From positions 1 through 64,000 of the forward strand of contig CAZZDK010000011.1 in assembly GCA_964652235.1 (NCBI GenBank): a DNA stretch of 64,000 nucleotides. The letters run 5' to 3'. Positions 24,115 to 31,559 of this stretch are shown here, in pieces. The DNA is from CAZZDK01 sp964652235 (GTDB lineage Bacteria; Pseudomonadota; Alphaproteobacteria; UBA9219). The first letter of the stretch is position 1. Each line of letters begins with the position of its first letter. Below the pieces are notes generated by a model. It saw only the letters and a list, made by a program, of their open reading frames with translations, had not been told where the DNA came from and ran no database searches. A program made the position numbers and the translations under genes.

Positions 24115-24747
24115 TTAGCTTAAAGAAGGAATAGCCGTGTCAATCGGTTCCTTATTTACGCAATGCCGAGCGGCAGACCGGACAGCCTCGCACGTCGGAA
24201 TGATGGCGAGGCTGTTATGGGCTATCTTGAACAACGGAACATCGTTCTCGCTGTCCCCTACGGCCACAAGGTAATCGTACGCAACTGGCAATGTTGCCAT
24301 ATGCGCCCGCAGAACATCGGCTTTCGATTCCTCTGTGACGATCACCTTTGCTTCGCCCGTGCAATACCCCTTTTCATCGAATGAAAGTTCATTCGATATG
24401 TTTTTAGGGATACCCAAGGTGCGGCATGTGACGTTGTTAAGAACATCAAGGCCCGTGCTGATAGCCAACAAATCATAGCTTTGCTGACGAAACCAATTCA
24501 CAAGGTTTTGCGCTCCGGCGCGGATCGGATTTACGTCAAGGGCCGAGACAATCCTGTCCCTGTGAATCCCCTTCCATAGCGAGGCATCAAGTCGCACCCA
24601 TTCTTCGTAAGAAATTTCTCGGCTCTGATACATACCGAAAAATCCCGACGCCTTATCGGCAACGCCTAAATGCAGGTGAAGGTGACGCCATGGGCTTCGT
24701 TGTGTCCGCAAAGTTCCGTCAACGTCAAAAACAACCAACTTCTTCAT
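24115..24747 (-). CDS. HAD-family phosphatase (subfamily IB-like)
   Basis: 210 residues from the ATG at 24747, best spaced to GGAGG among three nearby ATGs. All four HAD motifs are present: VVFDVDGTL (nucleophile Asp), the Ser motif AISTG, a Lys in EESKADVL, and VGDSENDVPLF (Mg-binding acids). The helical cap between motifs I and II and the spacing fit phosphoserine-phosphatase-like IB members. The substrate is unknown; the neighbour upstream is an IMPDH-like enzyme, so a nucleotide substrate is possible. It lies 56 bases after that gene in the same direction, and is probably co-transcribed. Confidence 0.8.
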   Translation of the reverse strand: MKKLVVFDVDGTLRTQRSPWRHLHLHLGVADKASGFFGMYQSREISYEEWVRLDASLWKGIHRDRIVSALDVNPIRAGAQNLVNWFRQQSYDLLAISTGLDVLNNVTCRTLGIPKNISNELSFDEKGYCTGEAKVIVTEESKADVLRAHMATLPVAYDYLVAVGDSENDVPLFKIAHNSLAIIPTCEAVRSAARHCVNKEPIDTAIPSLS

Positions 24748-24803
24748 TTTCATTTCCTCCGTTTTCATTATGAATGTAAATCAAGTTTTCTGTACAGGGT
24801 TTT

Positions 24804-25961
24804 TTAACCTAATGATGGCGTATATTTGCCGATCAATCTGTTAAAATCCGTGATCCTATGCAGGCTGTGTGCGTGACCTTCAGCATGAGCCGCAGGAGAC
24901 ACCTTGATAAGCCTAACCTTCTCTTGGAAATCAGGGATTTTCTTGGCTCCGACAAAGGCCAGACTTGCTCCTAAAGCGCGCTTAATCTCAAAGAGAATAA
25001 CCTTTGCGCTTCCTTTATAGGGAACCAGTCCCCCGGCTCCTTCGATCCGCGTGCTGGACTCGGCAAAGAAATCGTCGATTTCAGGAACATTCGTGCAGCA
25101 ATGCTCGACCGAGCCATAGTGCGATCCGACATATTTCTTGAACCATCTTCCCTCATGCTCGATCCGTTCTCCGGCGCATTCTTTCGTGCCCGCAAAAATG
25201 TTGCCCATCATGACGGAAGTTGCTCCGGCAGCAAGAGCCTTGGCAATGTCGCCAAGTTCTTGAATGCCGCCATCCGCAATAACGTGAATGTTGTGCGGGC
25301 GCGCGATTTTTGCGACTTCTTGGATGGCTTCCATTTGCGGCACGCCGACACCGGAAATTGAGCGTGTCGTGCAGATTGATCCGGGGCCAAGACCAACTTT
25401 AAGCGCCGCAATTTTGAACCTTGCAAAATCTGCGGCGGCATCGGCGGTCGCTACGTTCCCAACAATGATTTTGTTGGGCGCTTCCACGCTTTTTCGACCA
25501 ACAACCTCAAGAACGGCAGAGCTATAGGGCTGAACCGTATCAAAGATAACGTAATCAACCGCGTTGTGCTTTATAAGATAGTCTGTTTTTGCTTCGTCAA
25601 AAGGCGATGTTGCCACGATGATCGGCGGACGATCCCCGACTTTGACGTTTTGGAAAAAGCCGTTTTTCGTAATTTTGGTTTGCGCCAGTTTGTCGATTGC
25701 CTCTTTCAATTCGTCGCCGTAAAGGTCACGATGGATCGGAGCCAATGCGCCGCACTCGGCCATTGCTACGGTCATATCGTGCGCCCACACGCTTGTCATT
25801 GGCGCTGACCAAACGGGCAAGCCTGTTTGGAAGCTCGGCAGAATCTCGGATGCAAGATCGACTTGATCCGGCCTAACGTCCGTTCGTTCCGGCAAAATTA
25901 ATACGTCACTAAAAGTCAACCCCCGCAGGGACTTTATACCTTTTCTTATATCGTTTCTCAT
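24804..25961 (-). CDS. Divergent IMPDH/GMP-reductase-family enzyme without CBS domains
   Basis: 385 residues from the ATG at 25961 (AGAGGAAAC upstream). The TIM-barrel landmarks are LTFSDVLILPE at the start, the catalytic cysteine loop VGLGPGSICTTR and GVGVPQ, phosphate-binding ADGGI, and a C-terminal VPYKGS like IMPDH. IMPDH normally has DTAHGHS, but this has DTVQPYS, and the flap motif YRGMGS is replaced by YVGSHYGS. CBS regulatory domains are absent. IMPDH oxidises IMP to XMP and GMP reductase does the reverse type of step; which reaction, if either, applies here is unclear. It is satellite cargo next to a HAD phosphatase. Confidence 0.82.
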   Translation of the reverse strand: MRNDIRKGIKSLRGLTFSDVLILPERTDVRPDQVDLASEILPSFQTGLPVWSAPMTSVWAHDMTVAMAECGALAPIHRDLYGDELKEAIDKLAQTKITKNGFFQNVKVGDRPPIIVATSPFDEAKTDYLIKHNAVDYVIFDTVQPYSSAVLEVVGRKSVEAPNKIIVGNVATADAAADFARFKIAALKVGLGPGSICTTRSISGVGVPQMEAIQEVAKIARPHNIHVIADGGIQELGDIAKALAAGATSVMMGNIFAGTKECAGERIEHEGRWFKKYVGSHYGSVEHCCTNVPEIDDFFAESSTRIEGAGGLVPYKGSAKVILFEIKRALGASLAFVGAKKIPDFQEKVRLIKVSPAAHAEGHAHSLHRITDFNRLIGKYTPSLG

Positions 25962-26071
25962 TTTCGTTTCCTCTGTAAAGTTAAAATGTTTCGTTGAATG
26001 CACTTCTCAAAAATTGTTATTTGTCCGGTTTGCCCCCTTTCGTTTCTTTGCTTTTTCTCTGACCCGAAAAC

Positions 26072-26392
26072 CTAAACATCTTCCTCAATCTCCGGCGTTG
26101 AGGCCGTTACATGAACCGCGCCAGCGTAAGAGATCGTTTTCAGAGAGCCGTTAGGATCGTTTTCCGTCGAACCACCGATCAGCGTTTCGTAGTAAACGAA
26201 TTGAACGCCATGACGAGCGAAGGTATCGACGAGGGTTGTAAGCGTTTCTTTTCTGGGTATGTAAATGCTATGTTCGATATTCTTGACCGTCTCCGCCGAC
26301 ATGCCGGATTCTCTGCCAAGGTCTTTGCGCGTCCACCCCAGCAATGCGCGCGCGGCCTTGATCTGTTTTGTGCTTAGAAGTCGAGAAAGCAT
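26072..26392 (-). CDS. XRE-family regulator (HTH only)
   Basis: 106 residues from the ATG at 26392 (AGGTGG upstream; a GTG three codons earlier is possible). The HTH is LSTKQIKAARALLGWTRKDLGRESGMSAETVKNIE, closely related to the HTH of two other cargo regulators. A short beta-like C-terminus (GVQFVYYETLIGGST) follows. It directly follows the Nudix-like gene, so the genes between 27384 and 26072 form one operon that probably regulates itself. Its operator is not identified. Confidence 0.82.
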   Translation of the reverse strand: MLSRLLSTKQIKAARALLGWTRKDLGRESGMSAETVKNIEHSIYIPRKETLTTLVDTFARHGVQFVYYETLIGGSTENDPNGSLKTISYAGAVHVTASTPEIEEDV

Positions 26393-26401
26393 TTGTTCCA
26401 C

Positions 26402-26911
26402 CTATGCCGTTTGAAAATGTTCTGTTTGAAATGCATTGTTTTTGCCTATGTGACGGCGCACGCGATAATCCTCCGCCATACCGATCAGGACTTCCATTTC
26501 TTCGAGGTCGCCGGAGCGATACCGTTTCAGGAAAGTTTGCTTGTCGATGAATTCGCCTTCGGTTTCTTGCCATGTGTGGCGCGGCCCCTTGCTTGTCACA
26601 AACGCTGTCATGACAAGTTCGTAAGTGACTTCCGAAAGAAGTTCCCCCGGTGTTGCGAGAACGGCGGCGATTGTCACCGCGTCAAGCGTTGCGCTGGCTT
26701 GATCTTTCGCTTCACGGCGCGCCGAGTCCTCAATCGTGTCATCATCCCAATCAATGCAACCGCGCAGGATGTCGAAGTCTTTACCCTTCTTGATCGCAAG
26801 AATCTCGTTGCCGTCCTCGCTGAAAAGAATGAGGCTGATACCCACGGCGCGATCCCAAGCGAATGTGAAAAGCGGCTCATGAATGATGTGTATGGCGTGT
26901 TCGTTCGTCAT
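26402..26911 (-). CDS. Nudix-like protein with degenerate Nudix box
   Basis: 169 residues. The N-terminus (VGISLILFSEDGNEILAIKKGKDFDILRG) resembles the first strands of a Nudix fold. The box region reads GCIDWDDDTIEDSARREAKDQA, against the consensus Gx5Ex7REUxEExGU: the first Glu is Asp and the EE metal pair is DQ. It is probably weakly active or a ligand-binding remnant. It starts 2 bases after the upstream gene's stop. A Nudix regulator or pseudoenzyme paired with the XRE protein is possible. Confidence 0.6.
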   Translation of the reverse strand: MTNEHAIHIIHEPLFTFAWDRAVGISLILFSEDGNEILAIKKGKDFDILRGCIDWDDDTIEDSARREAKDQASATLDAVTIAAVLATPGELLSEVTYELVMTAFVTSKGPRHTWQETEGEFIDKQTFLKRYRSGDLEEMEVLIGMAEDYRVRRHIGKNNAFQTEHFQTA

Positions 26912-26913
26912 GG

Positions 26914-27384
26914 CTAGGCATCCATCCAGTTGAGTTCGACCTTGGCGAGGGCATAAGACATGGCCCAATGGCGTTTGACTTCCTGCGGCGGGAATCCCTT
27001 GGCCTCAAGGTCGGACGGTCTGCATTCGCCTTTGTCTTTCAGGATTTTTGCAATCTCCGTCGCCATTTCCTGACAGGGGGCGAAAATGTTTTCGTCCCCA
27101 GCAACTCTCACGATTTCCATGTGCGCCTCGTTTTTGTTTCTGTTTTCTTCTTCCAAAAAGAAAAGAACCGCGTCCGCGACCAAATCTTCGGACGCATACC
27201 AGCGATGCCGGACGATCAAGCGTTCATAAAGGCCGTGGAGAATGCCAAGATCGCTCGGAAGTTCGGCTTGATGTGTAGATTCAAGATTGTATTTGAGGCG
27301 CTCGATCAAACTGTCCAGCAAAGCCGAATTGTGATCGTCTTGCGGCGGCGCGCCTTGCTCTTTATCTTTCCCGTCTATCGTCAT
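26914..27384 (-). CDS. Hypothetical cargo protein
   Basis: 156 residues, first gene of the operon with the Nudix-like and XRE genes. It is mostly helical and charged (LLDSLIERLKYNLES; LGILHGLYERLIVRHRWYASEDLVADAVLFFLEEE). The C-terminal part (LKDKGECRPSDLEAKGFPPQEVKRHW) resembles a small winged-helix-like motif. No family is recognised. Its tight link (2-base gap) to the Nudix-like gene suggests joint function. Confidence 0.6.
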   Translation of the reverse strand: MTIDGKDKEQGAPPQDDHNSALLDSLIERLKYNLESTHQAELPSDLGILHGLYERLIVRHRWYASEDLVADAVLFFLEEENRNKNEAHMEIVRVAGDENIFAPCQEMATEIAKILKDKGECRPSDLEAKGFPPQEVKRHWAMSYALAKVELNWMDA

Positions 27385-27569
27385 GATGAAAACTCCTTGT
27401 TTGCAATCACAAGGCTTTCATGCGCGTTTCTTGATAGAGAAAAACACAGCTTTATTTTTGTATATTTGATATTTCTGCGGTCGGTGATGGAAGGTTTCAA
27501 ACAAACTTTGTTTTTTCGACCTTTTGCCTTTGCCTTCTCGCACGAGAAAAACGAACGGAAAAAGAAAAA

Positions 27570-27592
27570 GGGCCTCGATAAAATCGAAGCCC
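27570..27592 (-). terminator. Intrinsic terminator of the 29.0-27.6 kb cargo operon
   Basis: Inverted repeat GGGCCTCGA ... TCGAAGCCC with a short loop; on the minus strand it is followed by CTTTTTCTTTTT. It lies just downstream of the XRE-sensor gene at 27626 and separates it from the next minus-strand operon. Confidence 0.65.
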
Positions 27593-27625
27593 CGCGTTGT
27601 GTGGGTTATCTTTGCGTTTTAGCCG

Positions 27626-28309
27626 TTAGGCCGTTTGATGTTTTCCCGTCGTTGCTTGGGTCATGAGAGGATTCGCCATGCCCCAAAGGTCAAGAAATCC
27701 TTCCCTGAAACTCCGCGCCATATTTCCACCGCGATGCAGCGTGTATTTGAATCCGTCCATTCTATCAGGAAGAACCAAAACAAACCTATCCCCGTAAACG
27801 AAATACGGCACGTTGCCCATGTAGCATTTCAAGATCATGCGGAAATGGCAGCTCGCCGGAAGGTTCGGCCCCATGTCCGGTTCTGCCAAAAGGCATTTGA
27901 CGGGCGCAAGATCGCAAAGCTGTTTCAACCGATCTACGTTGCTTTTTTCGTTCGCGCCGATGGCGTTGACAAACATTTCCAGAGAAAAGATTGAGCCGTA
28001 AATCTCTCCGCCTCTTTCCCTGACCGTGTTCATGATGTCGTTAAAAAAGAAATCAGCGCCTTCCGTACCTTCAACAAGGTCTATTTCTGTTTGGCGGCGA
28101 CGGATGCCTTCGGGATAAATAAACTCCCATCCGGCATCTTCAATGGCGTGGCGGATTGCGTTCATGGTACGAGAGCGCGGGGAAATCGCGCCGCCTTCGA
28201 TCTTGCGGATCGTCGGAATGGAAAGGCCCGTCAAGACGGCCAAGTCTTCTTGCGACAGCCCTAACAAAGCTCTTGCCGCTTTGACCTGATTTGCGCGTAT
28301 TTCGTACAT
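27626..28309 (-). CDS. XRE regulator with C-terminal sensor-like domain (copy 1)
   Basis: 227 residues. The N-terminal HTH is IRANQVKAARALLGLSQEDLAVLTGLSIPTIRKIEGG. After a linker ending VEGTEGADFFF comes a domain of about 140 residues with alternating strands (GEIYGSIFSLEMFV ... VPYFVYGDRFVLVLPD). The plus-strand regulator at 29300 has the same architecture, with EGTTGFLRFYD and APFYVFGDNLALISF at matching places. The domain is not one I can name; a ligand-sensing role is inferred. It is the third gene of an operon with two paralogous unknown proteins. Confidence 0.78.
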   Translation of the reverse strand: MYEIRANQVKAARALLGLSQEDLAVLTGLSIPTIRKIEGGAISPRSRTMNAIRHAIEDAGWEFIYPEGIRRRQTEIDLVEGTEGADFFFNDIMNTVRERGGEIYGSIFSLEMFVNAIGANEKSNVDRLKQLCDLAPVKCLLAEPDMGPNLPASCHFRMILKCYMGNVPYFVYGDRFVLVLPDRMDGFKYTLHRGGNMARSFREGFLDLWGMANPLMTQATTGKHQTA

Positions 28310-28326
28310 TGTTAAGTTCTCAAAAA

Positions 28327-28653
28327 TCAGTTGATGGTTTTCTTTAAGTCCAAATCGACAAGAAAATTTATCATGGGCTGAAACAAATGGGATGGCTGGT
28401 CTTTCAGTTCTTCGCCGCCAAAGGTGGCCAGCAAGACCGCCGCGACCGTTGTTTCACAAATTTTCTGTTCATAAGCGACGTAAGCGATCATGCTATAAAT
28501 GGCGGTCAATTCATTTTTGCGAAGCGATGGCTTTTCTTTTTTGAGCATATCGAGGCCGGAGAGAAGAAGTCTCATTCCATCGGGGGCAAGGTTCGGCCCC
28601 GCTTGTGCGACGGCGGCGTAAAAAATTTCGTCGGGGAAAAGGGCCTTTGCCAT
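28327..28653 (-). CDS. Small hypothetical protein, paralogue of the upstream gene
   Basis: 108 residues from the ATG at 28653, preceded by GGGGGAGG. It is all-helical in appearance. Its C-terminal part TTVAAVLLATFGGEELKDQPSHLFQPMINFLVDL resembles WVATGLFLLAMGVEELEDLRRCDFVRAVEHLM of the neighbour upstream, so the two may be diverged duplicates or partners. No family is recognised. It lies between that gene and the XRE-sensor gene in a tight operon. Confidence 0.6.
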   Translation of the reverse strand: MAKALFPDEIFYAAVAQAGPNLAPDGMRLLLSGLDMLKKEKPSLRKNELTAIYSMIAYVAYEQKICETTVAAVLLATFGGEELKDQPSHLFQPMINFLVDLDLKKTIN

Positions 28654-28663
28654 GTCCTCCCCC

Positions 28664-29041
28664 TCAATTCGCGCTTTGCGTGGAAAGGGCCGAAGGCATA
28701 AGATGCTCAACAGCGCGGACAAAATCGCAACGGCGCAAATCTTCCAGTTCCTCAACACCCATCGCCAGCAAGAAAAGGCCCGTGGCAACCCAAAGCTCCT
28801 GCCCCAAATGCTTGGCGCGGTATTTGACCATTTCCAGAACCGCCCTCATTTCATCGGAGCAAAGGGGGGCCTGCATACGGCGGTCGATAATATCCCCCTC
28901 AATTGCTACGGGGCTAGGCTGTTTGGCCACTTTGGGGAGGCTATAGGGGAAGGTCAAAACGATGGCTTCATGAGCGCGACAAGAATTATCTTGGATGAAT
29001 TGTTCCTTTTGGGCTTTATAAGCTGCTGTTAAATCAAGCAT
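28664..29041 (-). CDS. Small hypothetical protein, first gene of the XRE-sensor operon
   Basis: 125 residues with AGGGGGATG just before the start. The N-terminus is charged (AAYKAQKEQFIQDNSCRAHEAI) and the C-terminal half is helical with the EEL(E/K)D motif shared with the next gene. No enzyme motif is seen. It reads divergently from the second XRE-sensor gene across a 258-bp gap. Confidence 0.6.
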   Translation of the reverse strand: MLDLTAAYKAQKEQFIQDNSCRAHEAIVLTFPYSLPKVAKQPSPVAIEGDIIDRRMQAPLCSDEMRAVLEMVKYRAKHLGQELWVATGLFLLAMGVEELEDLRRCDFVRAVEHLMPSALSTQSAN

Positions 29042-29299
29042 TTCATCCCCCTGAAAGTGTTTTGTGTCTTATGGTTCGTCTGCCTTATTTTGGTAACGTA
29101 ACGGACTTTTGGGACGAAAGCAATAGAAAATCTACACAGTAGGCAAAGAATATCTACATGAAAGCATTGTTGGGGTTGAAATTGTTCCCATACATACTTA
29201 GAATGTGTTTTATAACAAGTTTGGGCTAAAAAACTTTAAGCTTTTCATTAACCAAAAGTCGTGTATAGTATCAAAAAACGCCTACGGAGTAGCATTTCT
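29042..29299. promoter_or_regulatory. Divergent, AT-rich promoter region of the cargo
   Basis: 258 bp between the divergent XRE-sensor operons. It is distinctly richer in A and T than its surroundings. It contains GGTAACGTAACGG near 29091 and two AATCTACA/TATCTACA motifs near 29130 and 29150. No gene is seen. The strand-specific promoters of both operons must lie here. Confidence 0.45.
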
Positions 29300-29974
29300 A
29301 TGATTACAGCGAGACAGATTCGAGCGGCCAGAGGCCTTTTGGGGTGGGATGCCGTGGAGCTTGCCCGAAAAACGGGTCTGACCAAAGAGACAATCTCCCG
29401 AATTGAGATCGAGCAAGTGCGCCCCCAAGAGCGAACGGTGCTTAAAATCCTGCGCGTTTTCAACGAGGCGGGCGTCGAATTTACCCCCAACACGGGTGTA
29501 CAGCTTAAACCTCAAAATGTGGAAGCCTTGGAAGGAACGACGGGCTTTCTGCGTTTCTATGATTTTGTGTACGAGTACCTAAGCCAATACGGGGGGCTGG
29601 TTTGTGTAAGCGGCGTTAATGAGAAGTTGTTCGTCAAATATCAAGGCGACTTCGCGGACGTTCATATGAATAGAATGGCCGAATTGGTCAAGAAGCGCGA
29701 CGATCTTATGATGCGGATTCTGGTGGAGGAAGGGGACTATAATTTTGTCGCCTCCTCTTATGCTCAATATAGGTGGCAGGCCAAGGAGTATTTTTCTCCG
29801 GCTCCCTTCTATGTCTTTGGGGACAATCTTGCGCTGATTTCCTTCGCGCATGAGCCGTCACCTCTTGTTATTTTTATCAAGTCCGCGAGCTTGGCGGACG
29901 CTTACCGTCACGCTTTCGATCTTGCATGGACACAATCAATCGAACCGCCTCCTAAAGAGGGGGACAAAAAATGA
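29300..29974 (+). CDS. XRE regulator with C-terminal sensor-like domain (copy 2)
   Basis: 224 residues from the ATG at 29300 (CGGAG upstream). The HTH is ITARQIRAARGLLGWDAVELARKTGLTKETISRIE. The C-terminal domain starts after ALEGTTGFLRFYD and has the alternating pattern of the minus-strand copy at 27626. Its stop overlaps the ATG of the EgtD-like gene (4 bases), so the two proteins are made together. It may repress the pair and respond to a ligand or to the methyltransferase product; that is inference. Confidence 0.8.
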   Translation: MITARQIRAARGLLGWDAVELARKTGLTKETISRIEIEQVRPQERTVLKILRVFNEAGVEFTPNTGVQLKPQNVEALEGTTGFLRFYDFVYEYLSQYGGLVCVSGVNEKLFVKYQGDFADVHMNRMAELVKKRDDLMMRILVEEGDYNFVASSYAQYRWQAKEYFSPAPFYVFGDNLALISFAHEPSPLVIFIKSASLADAYRHAFDLAWTQSIEPPPKEGDKK

Positions 29975-30996
29975 GCTTTCTTCAGGGGTCTATAGATTTT
30001 TTCACGGGAGCGCGATCCTCTCATATGGGATCGTACCAGTATGTCAAACATGCGGGTATCCGAAACGGCAAAAGCATGTCGGGGGCGAAACTGTGGGCTG
30101 AGATTGAAGCCGATGAGTTAAAGGCAACCGAGACAAATCTATTCAGCGCCGAAGAGCGGATTTTACGGGCCGTCGCAAAAGACGTTGGCGCGTACTTTCC
30201 TGATTGTTCCCCCGTCCTCGAAATGGGAACAGGCACGCCGAACGCTTTCAGAAAAAAAACGCTCCTCATTATGATGGCGCTTCGCAGCACAGAATATATT
30301 TGCGTGGATGAATCCAGCGAATTTCTAAATAGCCTAGCCACGAATAAAGCTCTTTCCGGCTTTAAGGTAAGGCCCATTCTGGACGATTTCTTTGAAGGTC
30401 AGAACCTTTATTTTGATGATCCCGAACGGGATGCGCTTGTTTGCATGTTCGGAAGCACCATCGGCAATATCGTTGCGCCTTTAAGCGAGACCCCCCCGAA
30501 GGATGCTTTAATAGAGCATTTAGCCATGATCGCACACGCGGTTAACCGAGGGGGGCTTTTAGTCTCCTTTGATGCGAATATGGATGGGAACGGGATCACG
30601 GCCTTTTATGGTAGGCAAGCCCTCTTTCAGTTGAATACCTTTTTCCGTATGGCGGAAGAATTGCCGATAAAAGGAGATTTTGACCCGTATGCCTTCGAGT
30701 ATAAGCCTGTGTGGTTTGCCGAATCCGGGACGTTGGCGCATATGGCCATCGTAACGCGCGATATGTCCTTTGATCTTGGCGGAAAGAAAATCTTCTTGGC
30801 CGCCGGACAGCGCCTTCATATGAAAAACTCTTTCAAATTCTCTCCCGCGTTCTTTTCTGATTGTTGTGAGAAGGCGGGGTTTGAAGTTCTCAAAACTTGG
30901 TGTGATCCATCGCAAACGCATGTGTGCCTTTTGAAGAAACGCACACAAGCTATCATTCTCCCGCACCAAGAAAGCCTACTGGCCGTCAACTTTTAG
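29971..30996 (+). CDS. EgtD-like SAM methyltransferase (histidine methyltransferase family)
   Basis: 341 residues. The SAM site (SPVLEMGTGTPNAF), the family motif FGSTIGN (about 160) and the later segments FDPYAFEYKPVWFAES and AAGQRLHMKNSFKFS match the EgtD/DUF2260 family that makes N-alpha-trimethylhistidine for ergothioneine. In EgtD the final motif is normally EISxKF, where the Glu contacts the substrate amino group; here that position appears to be Lys, so the substrate may differ. No other ergothioneine gene is near. It is translationally coupled to an XRE-sensor regulator in satellite cargo. Confidence 0.78.
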   Translation: MSFLQGSIDFFTGARSSHMGSYQYVKHAGIRNGKSMSGAKLWAEIEADELKATETNLFSAEERILRAVAKDVGAYFPDCSPVLEMGTGTPNAFRKKTLLIMMALRSTEYICVDESSEFLNSLATNKALSGFKVRPILDDFFEGQNLYFDDPERDALVCMFGSTIGNIVAPLSETPPKDALIEHLAMIAHAVNRGGLLVSFDANMDGNGITAFYGRQALFQLNTFFRMAEELPIKGDFDPYAFEYKPVWFAESGTLAHMAIVTRDMSFDLGGKKIFLAAGQRLHMKNSFKFSPAFFSDCCEKAGFEVLKTWCDPSQTHVCLLKKRTQAIILPHQESLLAVNF

Positions 30997-31234
30997 GCGG
31001 CTTGGCCTCTGCTTTGTCCAGTAGATCGGCAAGCCGACAGCCGAGCGCATCGGCCAGCTTGATGCAGTTGAGAAGGGTCGGGTTGCGTCGGCGGTTTTCG
31101 ATATGGGAAATCGCCGTCCGGTGCAGCCCCGCCTTTTCCGCCAGTTTTTCGTGGGATAGACCAAGCTCCTTGCGCCGCGCCATAAGCGCGTCAATCACCT
31201 TGTTTTGAATCTGAATCGCATGTTTCTCTTTCAT
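30986..31234 (-). CDS. Small XRE-family regulator
   Basis: 82 residues from the ATG at 31234 (a TTG at 31264 would add ten residues). The HTH is VIDALMARRKELGLSHEKLAEKAGLHRTAISHIENRRRNPTL, a classic Cro/C1 type unlike the three RAARALLGW-type regulators. It is convergent with the EgtD-like gene (11-base overlap) and divergent from a small membrane protein, with a perfect palindrome between. It may be the satellite's own maintenance repressor or the antitoxin-like partner of the membrane protein. Confidence 0.82.
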   Translation of the reverse strand: MKEKHAIQIQNKVIDALMARRKELGLSHEKLAEKAGLHRTAISHIENRRRNPTLLNCIKLADALGCRLADLLDKAEAKPPKS

Positions 31235-31268
31235 GCGAAAAAACTTGCACAGGGGCTTTTTCAATCAT

Positions 31269-31286
31269 ACGTTACTATAGTAACGT
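31269..31286. promoter_or_regulatory. 18-bp perfect palindrome between divergent genes
   Basis: ACGTTACTATAGTAACGT is a perfect palindrome lying 35 bases upstream of the small XRE gene and 20 bases upstream of the small membrane-protein gene. Its centre (TATAG) could overlap a -10 element. It is the best operator candidate for the adjacent XRE protein. Confidence 0.65.
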
Positions 31287-31305
31287 CTTGTGCAGGGTGT
31301 TCCCG

Positions 31306-31494
31306 ATGGATTTAACCGCGCTTCCCGATTGGCTCTTTGATTGGAAAACAGGCTTGTTTTGGGGCTTGGGCTGCTTTGGCCTTGCTTTTTGGCTTCTGGG
31401 CTACAGCCTTCACCGAAACCTTGTGGAAGTGAGAAAACAAACGGTACGGATGGCCGAAGGAATAGAGGCCGTGATCGCCAAAATGAGCAAATGA
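31306..31494 (+). CDS. Small single-pass membrane protein
   Basis: 62 residues from the ATG at 31306. A short N-terminus with two Trp (LPDWLFDWKTG) precedes one transmembrane helix (FWGLGCFGLAFWLLGYSL), then a basic and helical tail (RNLVEVRKQTVRMAEGIEAVIAKMSK). It is expressed divergently from an XRE gene across a palindrome. The pairing resembles small membrane toxins or superinfection-exclusion proteins; nothing in the sequence decides it. Confidence 0.6.
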   Translation: MDLTALPDWLFDWKTGLFWGLGCFGLAFWLLGYSLHRNLVEVRKQTVRMAEGIEAVIAKMSK

Positions 31495-31559
31495 GCCGAA
31501 TCGTGTAGGAAGCGGCACTACGTTTTCGCGCCTTTTGCCGACATAAAACGAAGGCGTTT

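Noticed and set aside
12636..31494. CRISPR array inside the satellite or elsewhere
   Set aside because: No regularly spaced direct repeats with unique spacers were seen; the short repeats found are pairs with an 11-bp period.
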